DNA of 64,000 nucleotides from Pegoplata infirma (Eukaryota; Arthropoda; Insecta; Diptera; Anthomyiidae), in contig OY992537.1 in the NCBI GenBank assembly GCA_963921195.1, positions 930,001 to 994,000 of the forward strand. Reading direction: 5' to 3'. The notes under the pieces were generated by a model, which searched no databases, was not told where the DNA came from, and worked only from the letters and a program-made list of their open reading frames with translations. Position 1 is the stretch's first letter, and the number at the start of each line of letters is the position of its first letter. Positions 11,401 through 23,400 of the stretch are shown one piece after another. The position numbers and the translations under genes are program-made.

Positions 11401-14400
11401 CGTTGAGTATGACGAAAATAAGGGCACTGAGCCCATCATAACCGTACAGCCTACGGAAAGGAAGCCTCAATCGGTACAACTTCAGATTACAAAAACAACA
11501 GTTACTGAAGAATTCCCCGATTTACCAGTGCATGTTAGCGAGCAAAATAAGGTCAGCATTTCAGCCCAACAAAGTTCAAAGCCCCGTTCTAGGCCAACCT
11601 CCACTGTTACTATTGAAGAAGTGGCATCTCCTACGGAGGAAATTGTGGTACCTTTAACACCTGGACCCGACAATATACAACATCGAAGAAGTGAAGAAAG
11701 TTTGTGGATAAGCGCTGCGTCAAGTGTTCCCAAAGATCAACCACCAAAAGATGTTTCTCAGGCTCTTATTATGTCTGAAAGCCTCTTACATTATCCAGGT
11801 CAGCAAACCATCACAATTGATAGATCTGATATCTGGAAAGAAACAAAACAATCAATTGGTGGAAGAATTAAGCATTTGAAAGAAGCTGAACCCCAACCCA
11901 CGCCTCTTAGCAATGTTTTGCATTTAGCAACATTATCTCAACAAATCAAAGAAATACCCACAGAGCAAAGAGTTCAAGAGGTAAATGAAGGTCTTCACGA
12001 TTTGGAAAATGCTGTAACTGAAGGGGATGTAACTAAAATACAAACTACGGTGATTACAGTTATTGAAAAGATATCCACTTGGTTGGAGACCATTGAGTAT
12101 CGTGTTTATTTAATAAGACAACAAACCAATGATGGTCCTTCCGAGGAGAAACTACAAAATTATAATGATCTTAACGACGAATTGAATACAATTGGACAAA
12201 GTGTCAATCATATGGAAAATCAATTGGCCAAATCAGAGACATTAAACCAACCAGAAGTTAAACAATGCTTGGATACGCTTAAGATGCATATCAGTGCGGT
12301 CGATGAGAAGACAAACGACAGCCAGACTCAAGATGTAAAAGATCTTGAAAAATGGAATAACTTTGTTATTTTAGTAAATCGCATCTCAGGTCTTTTGGAT
12401 GATTTACAAGACCGTTATGAAACTATCATCAACCAGGAAGGAACTCTAAAACAAAAACTATCTTCTCTGGATGATTTAGAGTCACAGAACAATGGTACTT
12501 TGTCTCAGATATCACAACTCATGTTGAATGCAAGAGCTTTCCAACGGGATTTCCCGGGGAAAAAGGTACCACAAGACATCTACAATGCCCATGAATCATG
12601 CCGTAACATTAACAACAGTATTATTGCCGAACGAGATCGCCTATTGCAATTACAAGCTTTAGCCGATGAATATGAACAGACTTTGAAGGAATTCACCAAT
12701 ATTACAGTCTTGGCCGACAAACTAGTTGAAGGTCCTATAGTTTCAAACTCTTTGGAACAATTAAATAATGAAGTGCAAAAACATCGCAAATTCTTTGTTA
12801 ACCTGAGTCATTGTCGTGCTATGTTAGAATCGCTTGAGGAGAATATTGATAGTGAAACTCGAGAAAAACATTCGGAATTACACAAAGAGTTGTACAATAG
12901 AGCTACCGTTCTATTGGAAAAGGCTTCCGAAAGATCATCCAAACTCGTGCAAGCCGCCTCTAGGTGGACCGTTTTAGAAAAGGGTATGAAGGATGAACTA
13001 CAGTGGTTACAAGTAGCTCAACAAAGAGTTCCAGACCTTTCAGCAGTTACTTCAGCCGATTATGATCAATACACGACGCTCTATCAATCTTTGAGTCAGG
13101 ATATATCTCATCATTATGTAAAAATGACTAATCTCTCTAATATTGCCAATAAATTGCAAGATTTGGTACAGGCTCCTAACTTAGTCGAAGAGACTAACGA
13201 AGCTTTGATCGTTCTGTTAAAATTGCGTGAAGAAGTTTCCGTTTATTTGCACCGACTACTCGTGTTCAAGGATATCTGGACTCAGTATGTTAATCAAACT
13301 GATAAAATGGAATCGTTTGTAAGAGAAAGCGAAAGGGAATTGAAAATGATACAAATACCTGAATATCCGCTGGAACAACCCATCGAGCATATGCGCCAAT
13401 TCTGGGAAATAAAAGCCCAATTTGAAATGCACAATAACATTCGAACCGAGGCTGGCAACAGCTTTGAAAAGTCGCTTCAAGTGATACCGCTTGCCGATGA
13501 AATGTTGCAACGACAGTTCCACGCTCAACTCGAGGACAGGTGCAATGCTGTAGCGCAGAGCATCGAACGTATTCAAAACAAAATTGTACGATCTCTGTCA
13601 TCGGAGGACGTAGCACCTGCTGACAAATTGAAATTGATTGAACGCGAACTACAGGAAATCTATTTAACCATGACCAGCATGAAGGGTGTCATTAAAAATG
13701 ATGAAGAACTTAGTTTGTACATAGAACGTATTCAAGTTCTAAGAACTCGCGTCGGTTTCATTGGCAATGAATTGGGTAGAATTGGTTTACAAGAACCAGC
13801 CATTGAGCCTGAAAAGGTAGGGGAACTGTTTTCTCTATCCCATAAAATCACCACTCAAATAGCTGAAGAATTGGAAGGAGCAGCTCTGCTCAGACAACAA
13901 CTCACCGCCATACAAGAGGGCATTTCTAATTTACGTAAGCACCAAGCTAAACTTTCAGTTATATTGGATGAATGCGAATGTGCCGAGAAATTGGGCTGTG
14001 ATGCCATCGAAAAGGCCGTATTAGACTGCCAGACGGTGGGAGAAGAGCTGATCGGTGATTGGCAAGATATTATGCGTACACGTCAAATGTTGCACACTCT
14101 GCCAATGCGCTTGAAAATGTCCGTTTCACCTGTTAAGCTTGAACGTGATATTTCCCAGTTACAAGACGATCACGCATTCCTTGAGAGCAAATGTACCAAT
14201 ATTATGACAATATTGCGTAATCGCTTAGCTCTGTGGATGCGCTACGAAAAACAATTGGAGCTGGTGCATAATTCGGTGCAGGAAACCGATTTTATGATGG
14301 AGCTTTTGAAGGTGCACGGACAAGTCGATTATGAGCGATTGCGAAAGGCCACTGAACGTCTAGAGGTGAGTGTTAGATATTTTTACGTTTTTCTTTTTTT

Positions 14401-17400
14401 TAAAAAAACACTTTCAGTTTAAAAGAATACTAATATTTAAAGTTTAGGTCGCTTACTCGATTTTGTTTCTATTTTGAATAGTTGGAATTTTTGGTACTAT
14501 TTTTTAAATTCTTAGCTATAGTAAATTGTATAATGTTAAATTTTGATTGGTCCTAACATAGGGGTGAAACAATGAAGTTTCTCACATGTGTATGTATTAG
14601 TGACAGCACGCGCATATAACTTTTGACGTTTCTACAAAACTTAAACAAACAACGCAAAGTCAGATGTAAAACTCTTACGCGCAAGCACTCGTATTTAACG
14701 AGTTGAAGTAAATTTAGTAGTATTTTGGATGCGTCCATATTGAAAGTACCCAAATAATCATGCGTGTTGAATGTCTTTATGGTCTGTGATTCTCAATTAA
14801 CATGACAATCTATCATTTGACTTTCTTTAATAAAAAGTCCATTCAAAATATTCTAAGGTCCCTTCTGTTTATGTAAAAAAGAAGGAGTGTTATCAGTTTG
14901 TTCATAATTTACCTGACCTAAGACAAACATGTTGTTGTTGATGGCTTAACCCAAAGATCAATTCTAATGTTAATTGTTGTTTACAAAAAAAAAACACTTT
15001 CCAAAATTTCGATATTTACTACCTGTCTTTTGTTTTTGTGTTTTTTTTTTTTTAATGACCTTATTTTTTTTACATAAATATTTACACAAAATATATTAGT
15101 GAATAATTTTACTGCTTAAATTTTGGTGGACAAACAATTTCGACTATAGGCGCTAAATATGTATTTGTGATAAGCCAACGGAAAAAACACAAACATTAAC
15201 TGTAACTAGGTATGTGTACTTAAGTATTTATAAGATATGTAACGTGTAGGGGGTAGGGTGGGGATTGCCAGTACCTATGCTTTTTCTAGTAGTACATACA
15301 TTCATAACTAAACAAAATTAGAGAGTGAGAATTTATTAAAAAAAAGGGCTAGAAAATAGCACTAAATTGGTATGCTGTTTTAGTAATACCGGCTAGTAGC
15401 CGGCGGCTACAAATAAAATCTCACTTGTGTATGTGGTAGGGTTGCCAGATATTTATTCCGAAAAAGCAGAACAAACGAAAGAATATATCGTTGTACTATA
15501 TTCAATTTGAGCTATCTGCAGGCACATAACATAGCAGATATCTCAAATTGAACATAGTACAAAGATATGCGGAAATAGCGGGATTTTAAGATTTTTGTCG
15601 GGACAAAAATGTTTAATTTATATGTAGTTTAAAGATTTATTTAGGTATAGAGATGAAAAAAATGCAAATTCAATTTTTTTTTTTAAAAATCATGCTATCT
15701 ATTATACTACCCCTCAGCTACACCTTCCATAATTATGTAAACATTAAAAAACAAACACACACAAAACAATAACAACAAACAAAAATTTGTAATTGTTTTG
15801 TGTGTGTTTGTTGTTTTATGTCTACATAATTATGGAAGGTGTAGCTGAGGCGTTAGGTGTGATATGCTCATGTTTAGTTTGATCTACGAGGGCCGTAAGA
15901 AATGTTCTTAGCCCGGCAGAAATAGTTTTTAATGGAAAAATTAGAAATTTGTGGTGTGATTAAATATTTACATAAGTAAGGTTTACGGGACAAGAAATTC
16001 ATAATGATATGGTGAATGTGTTGATGAAACATGGATCCATCACTACACACCAGAGACAAAAGAACAATGGACTGAAGTGCACCATAGAAGGCAAACACCG
16101 TTATATCGGCTGGTAAGGTCATGACAACGGTTTTCTAGGATTACAAAGGTATTTTATTGATCGAATATCTTCAAAAAGCTAAAAACTTAAATTCGGAATA
16201 TTTGTGTAACCTTTTGGATCAATTGAATTGAATTTGGAAATTCGAGAAAAACTACCTGTTTAATAACACAACAAAATTGCTTCTCATGAAGACAACACAC
16301 TATCCCACAAAAGTGTTTTAACAATAGCAAAATTCAACAAATTAAAGTACGAATTGCTTGATCACCCACCTTATTCGACTGATTTAGCACCCTCTGACTT
16401 CTACATGTTTCCAAATCTAAAAAAAAACCTTAAGGTCAAAATTCAGGAAAATTATTTTTATTAAGCGATAGAATTGCTATAAAAACGTTGTACTAACATC
16501 TAGTGCATTGAAGTTTCAGGAGATTATGTTGAAAAGTAAAATAGTTTAAAAATCTAGCTCTTGTTTTTCATTGTTAGGTTAAGAACATTTCGAATAGCCC
16601 TCGTAATTCAATAAAATTGTATCTGATCAGATCTTAAATTTGGTCAGAATTTTCTGGATATGTTTTTGGTAAGACATGATCATATCCCGAAATGGGTACT
16701 AAATTTATGATCTTATATATGTAGCAGATTTTTACAGATTAAAAAAGTTATTTTTCTGCTATTAAGGGCGGATTACTCAATGAAAAGTTAGCTGCTAACT
16801 GCCAATTTAACGGATCCTTACGTCAAAATTTGTATGAAAAAGTTAAATTTAACGGAGAGTTATTTTATAACGGAGCATTGAGTAATCCAGCCTAAATTTC
16901 ACAATACAACTTAATTTAATTGTGTTTTTATAGACTCCAACCGCAGTATGGGGGTGGGTGGGTATAATCGCTTTGTAATTCCGTGTGAAACGCATTGAAA
17001 TATTGATCTATGGCCCCGTAAAGTGTATATATTGCTGATCAGTGATTGATTCTAAGACATTCTAGCGATGTCCGTCTGTCTTAAGCATACCGCAGCGCAT
17101 CTAAAGAGCGCTTTTGAGATGCAGTAAATGTAAGGGAGTAAAATTTAAATTTTTGGTTAAGATTTTTTATATAAAATTTATTATATAAATTTGTTTTTTG
17201 TTAAAATTTCACAAATTCTTTAATTTTTAATATTTTTAACACTTTTTGAATAAAAAAGCATGAGTTCTAGACAAAGACACATGATTTTAATGTTTAATAA
17301 TTTTTCGCTTTTGCTGCCAACAAGCGCTCTAAAGTGTGACATCGCCTTAGAGAATCATGCATGAATTCAGCAGGTTTGGATGCGCTCCTTGATTCGGAAT

Positions 17401-20400
17401 TCCTTTCCAATAGCTGTTGTCAGTTCAGCAACATTTCTGCTGGGTTGTTTCTTTTTCTGTTAGCTTGTTTTCAATAGCTTTCTGTGATGATTTAAGCAGA
17501 TAAAATGTCTAGTTTTATGGAAATATTAGAACCTAAATTTCAATAATTTCGTGTGGTTTCCGTTGATGCCTTAATTTATTTGTCATTTTGGCCTATATCC
17601 AATATCTTCTGAAAAATTTACCTAATTGGACCATTTCATTTTACAACATCTGCAAGATGTTTTGCATTATTTTGTTGAATCCCCAGACATATAAGCCGAT
17701 AAAATTTCTTCCATTAGCTTTCTAATTTTTCAATATATACATTGACCTTTGTGGTCCATTGACCTATCTCGGTAAGTTTCCAAGATATAGCGCTATGAAA
17801 ATTTATATTAAAATTAAATTTTGAAGAATCAGCAGTTTTTTCGGTTGATTGCTGAAACCAGCAATTTTCTTATAATTTTTTTCGGAAAATTGGACGCGGG
17901 AATCGATGACACAAAACGGGACAATCCCGCCAAATGTCGGATGTCTGGCAACCCTAGTATGTAGGTAGTTTAGGTGGTTGGTATGTGATTGGTACAATCA
18001 ATGAATGGCTATTTACTACACTAGGAAGCCGTACAAGTACCTACTAGTGACCGATTAAATAAGTGAAGTAATAGTTTGTCGCCTTTCTCTGGCATGAAAC
18101 GTGAAACGCGCACCACATCGTCATTATTAATACACTAACGAATTAGTTAAAGATTACAGTGTGTTAAAATTTATGTTTTGAAAAAGTTCGTGCCGGCTGA
18201 TTAGAAAATAATATGCGAACAATAAAATTTACTCTTATTTCGCGTACAAACAGACAACTGATAACGGTAAATAACAAACTGCCAAAACAAACAACAATAA
18301 GAGAACATTCAACTTAATGTAAAGAGCAAAGTATTTTTTTTTTAGTAAACGCAAAACTTTCAACAATAACGGACATGGTTAAGCGGAAATTCAAAATTGA
18401 TAAAGTGAAAATTTTATAAAAAAAAAAACTGAAAGTGTTTAGCAAACTTAATAATAATATTCTTTTATATACAAAATAAATTTATATAAATAATTAATTT
18501 TTTATAAAAACTAAGGGACTCGCTGGTGATTTACAAAATCGCGAGACTTTGTTAGACGATTTACAGACGTCTGCAAAACCTTTAATCGAAACTTGTGATT
18601 TGCAAATTGTTGAGCAAATTGAGTCAGCCGTTCAAGAAGCTGTAGTGGCTTGGAATGATACTTCCGATAATTTACAAACATTATGTACACGTTATCAACG
18701 TGCAGTAGAACTCTGGCATAAGTATCGCAACGCTTCAGCACAAGTTAAAAACTACATCGAACAACAAATGGATACGGTAACCACCTTCAACAAGCCCTTG
18801 GATTCTATGCAACATGCCAAGGTAAGTTAAAATACATAAAAAAAAAATATTTCTTAAAATTTTAAATATGTGTCTGTTTGTTTTTATTTTTTTTTAATGC
18901 GGTTACGTATAATTTTGCGTTTTGTTTAACTTCAAAATTCCTTATCAGTAAAATATTTAAATATTTTAATGCTCTAAACTACTCTTTACGGTAACATGAG
19001 TATGCGCCGATGTTTGTAACTACTCCAAATATTGGTTCTATACCCACGTTTCGAAATTTGAATTTTTATGCCAGACCGCATATCAACAATTCTGTCGAAA
19101 TTTATTAAAATTACTTTGTATACATAAAAAATGTATTTAATTAAGTTCGTCGTGGTTTAACACAACAGAAATGTTCCACCTTAAAGAACTAAACCAATCT
19201 TTGAAAAACGCCATTTTTTACATGTCTTTTTCTTGAATTTTTGTTAAACAAATGTAACATATTTATGGTAGAAGTTTAAAGTCCTGCCCTTGGTCCCAGG
19301 GAAATGTATTTTGTAAGTCCCGTCCCCTTATGAGCAGGAGAAAAGAACAATTTTATAATTTAAATAATGATAAAATTGTTTACGTAGGTGCAAAATGGAT
19401 GGTGACCGCAAAAAAATTCCCTGGGGTAGGGTATAAAAGGTTCAGCACAACCGAGTTTAACACTCTCAATTGTTTTTTCTGTTTTTTTTTTAAATCTTTA
19501 AAGTTTTTTATTGTTACTTAAGACATGAAAAGCTTATCGTGTTTTCGTAGTATCTACATTACATTAATTATAAGTGCACATAGGAAAGAATGATGATGCT
19601 GGAATTTATATTTATATAAATGATAAATTTGTTTTGAAATAACATCAAAGTTTAGCATTTCGCTTAAAAGTCTATGAAACGTACTGATATTTGCGACAAA
19701 AATTTAATTAACAAAACAAAAAATTCTCTTAAATCACTGATCTCACTACTAAACATTTTGAAAATAACTTGATGTGACTGGGACGCGACCTTACACAGTT
19801 TATTACAATTGCGAGCACAAATCTGGTCTCCAATCTTTTCCATCACATCAGGTTTTTCTGAAAATTTTAGTCAAAGTTGAAAAAATCGCCGTTTAAAGTA
19901 TTTTTGACAACTCATAGCAGATAAACCCGATGTCTTAGGGACCTAAAAATAAGTCGAGGGTAAAGCTTGAACATTGCTCTTAAGGATACTGAACTCATTA
20001 GGTCAGTCGCCTTAACTCTTAGGGCACCAATTACATTTCAATGATATGTTATTCCCAAAAAACGATTTATTTCGCTACTAATCATATAAAAATGGAATGT
20101 AATGGAAATACATCAGGTTTTTAATAAATTTCAAATTAAAAAAAAAAAATCGCGTATTTACACATATTTTACAATTCATAGCGTATGAATCCGATGGGCT
20201 GAAGACTTAAAAATATGTCAATGGTATAGCTCAAACACTGCTCTTTTAGATGCATAGACCTCATTTAATTAGTCGCTTTAACTGTTGGATCACCAATTGT
20301 CTTTCAATAAGGTATTTTCCCCCAAAATGTTTTTTTTTTGATACTGGGGAATAAGACATCATTAAAAGACAATTGGTGCCCAAAGGGTTAAGGCGACTAA

Positions 20401-23400
20401 CCAAATAAGTTCTGCATTTTAAAGAGCAGTGTTAGACTTATTTTTAAGTCGCCATTACATCGGGTTCATTCGCTATGAGTTTTCAAAAATGTCCAAGACA
20501 GCGATTTTTTGAACTTTGACCTTAATTTTCTTAAAAACTTGATGTGATGGAAAAGTTTGGAGACCGGATTTTCGATCAGCAGAACTATTGTTATCAAGTG
20601 TATAAGGTTGCGTTCCAGTCGCATTATTGATGTTTAGTAGTTTCTTCTGACGTAGAACAACAAATTTTAGTTGAAACGCTGGTTAATGTGGAAAAAAACT
20701 ATTCGCTGTGTAATCATTTTGTAAATGATTGTGTCAAATACCATATTACTCGTATTATATATAAATGTAATAATATTTAATTAGGTCTACAACTCCTCTT
20801 CAATTAGACGCTTTAAAAATCGATATATATATATTTTTTATTACTTCACCCTACTCTAATGTGTATTTATAACTACGGTCACTAGTCCGGAGCGATTAAG
20901 GCTTTGCCCCGATTTTAGACAAAGCCAAAAGTTGTGAACCGACATAAAGAAACTGAAAATGAGTTTTAGAGTCGAACCAGAATCAAATAACGTTGCGTTT
21001 AACGTAAAAAAAGAAACACATTCAATTTAAAACGTTAACATCCATTTGATTTAGGTACCTCACTTTTTATTGTATAAACGAAAAATGTATTGGGCGTTAC
21101 GTCTTACGCGACTTAATTTGATTCTTGTTCGACGCATACACTCAAAATTATAACTCTCTAAAATACTTTAAAAAAATTACTGTAATCTCAATTTGAAAGA
21201 TATCTGACAATGTAATCTGTCCAAATATAGTTTAAAAATACTTTATACTTTGTGACAAATGTACTAAATGTAAATGTACTACTAAATTTATTCTGTAAAT
21301 TTACTTTTTACTTTGTAATCTTTGTTTTAGAGATAATTAACATAGTTTTCCGCTTAATTCAAATACTTTGTATTTTCGTCTAACTAAAAAAATTACTTAG
21401 GCTGAGTTTTTGAGTTGTAAAATTTATTGGTTTTAGGTTTAAACTGAGTTAAAACCACAAATTCTGTTTTTGAGATGTGGTTTATTTTAAGTTTAACTCA
21501 CCAATGATGGAGAGTTAAACTAAGGTACAAAAATGTCAAAAAAAACACCTCTGATTTTCAAATATACTGGTTAGTATTGCCATGTTGTGGTATTTTATTC
21601 GAAAAAATGTGCGATGATGGCAACTATTCTAATTAGAAATGTGGCATTTGGTATGGCAATACCGAGTTAATCGACATTTGCTAAACTTGAACTGAAAAAC
21701 AGAATGCTTGGTTAAACTTGGTTTTATTTTTATAAAGTTTAATAAAACTCCCGGTTAAACTAAGTTAAAGCGATATGTCAAAAACGCAGCCTTATTATCA
21801 AGGAGAGGATTTTCATGTAAATGCATGTTTTCCCATTTAGGCTGCGTTTTTGACATATCGCTTTAACTTAGTTTAACCGGGAGTTTTATTAAACTTTATA
21901 AAAATAAAACCAAGTTTAACCAAGCATTCTGTTTTTCAGTTCAAGTTTAGCAAATGTCGATTAACGCGGTATTGCCATACCAAATGCCACATTTCCAATT
22001 AGAATAGTTGCCATCATCGCACACTTTTTCGAATAAAATACCACAACATGGCAATACTAACCAGTATATTTGAAAATCAGAGGTGTTTTTTTGACATTTT
22101 TGTACCTTAGTTTAACTCTCCATCATTGGTGAGTTAAACTTAAAATAAACCACATCTCAAAAACAGAATTTGTGGTTTTAACTCAGTTTAAACCTAAAAC
22201 CAATAAATTTTACAACTCAAAAACTCAGCCTTAGTCTTAGAACAGCATAAACCAAATATCTTTGCTAATCAAAGGAAATTGCTTTAAAATAGAGTCGATT
22301 AGTTAGTGCATATTTTTGAATACACAGAAAAAAATATTGAGAAAAACAATTTGAGTAATCACTTGTTTAAATTTTTAAATAAGATTTGAGTAATTTTTTA
22401 ATTGACGCAATTAAGAATTTACTCAAAAAAAAAAAAAAATTAGTAAATAATTTAATACGAAATTTAATAATTTTTTTCTCATTTAGTTTATAGTTTTTTG
22501 TATGTATGTATGTTTTTGTATGTTGGTGGGATGAGGCTTTCAGTTCTAAAAAATTTTTCGAAAAAAAAAATTTAGAGCTTTTGGGGTCCTACAGTAAAAA
22601 TTTTTTAAAATTTTTTTTTTTTTAGTTTTGACAAGCAACCGTTTTAGTTGTAATGTTGCTTTTAATGATATATATTCATAAAAAAATATTATTCATATCT
22701 GTGACATCTTGATCGTGTATCGAAAAACATCAAAAATGCATTTTTTAACCTTTTTTAGATCACGATAAAGATGTCACAGATAGGAATAATATTTTTTTAT
22801 GAAAATATATCATTAAAAGCAACAATTCAACTAAAACGGTTGCTTGTCAAAACTAAAAAAAAATATTTTTTAAAAAATTTTTACTGTAGGACCCCAAAAG
22901 CTCAAAAATTTTTTTTTCGAAAAATTTTTTAGAACTGAAAGCCTCATCCAAAATCAAATTTTTTGTCGTGAATAAGCTAACCAAGTAATATTATAATTAA
23001 TAACAAAAAAATTTAAAATTTTTAAGGCCCCGCTCTTTAAGGCCCCGTCGCGTAGGGAAGGCGTGGTCGTAGGGGCGTAAAATTTTTCCTGAGTTATTTT
23101 TTAGTCAAAAGGAAAAAAATGAGGGGGTACCGTCTCAACATTTCCAACATTTCCAAAATAAGGGACACTCTAATGTATATATATATATATATATGAAAGT
23201 TTGAAATCATCTTTATGAAATTTTCTTATATCTTTAAGACATAAATATATTTGGTAAAGTTTGAAAACACATTTTTTTTTTTAAAAAATGTGAAACTTTT
23301 TTAAACTTTTTAAAAAAATAAATTGATAAATTTTGAGTAAATTTTTACTTGACACAATTAAAAAGTTACTTAAAAATCGAAAAATTTTTAATCGTGTCCA

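Larger units (their letters stand above)
15437..17956. mobile_element. hAT-like non-autonomous composite element
   Basis: Ends are TAGGGTTGCCAGATAT (left) and the reverse complement of TAGGGTTGCCAGACAT (right). Flanks are GTATGTGG (15429-15436) and GTATGTAG (17957-17964), 7 of 8 bases identical, which fits the 8-bp target duplication of hAT elements. No hAT transposase frame was found. The interior was bombarded by other elements: an 80-bp hairpin near 15489-15570, a palindrome (15712-15850), a mariner relic (15885-16605), a MITE (16766-16892) and a repeat fragment (16933-17091). Class is inferred from ends and duplication only. Confidence 0.65.
14366..18515 (+). other. Msp300 intron (4.15 kb), nested transposons
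   Basis: The intron holds a 2.52-kb hAT-like element (15437-17956) that itself contains a palindrome, a mariner relic, a Harbinger-like MITE and a dispersed-repeat fragment. The stretch 14366-15436 is A/T-rich with no identified feature apart from short homopolymers. 17965-18515 is likewise plain and ends in a weak acceptor (aaactaag). Confidence 0.65.

Noticed and set aside
7688..13616. Many - strand and out-of-frame ORFs opposite the giant exon
   Set aside because: Shadows of the strongly supported Msp300 frame.
15874..16122. 82-residue - strand frame
   Set aside because: Antisense of the mariner transposase relic.
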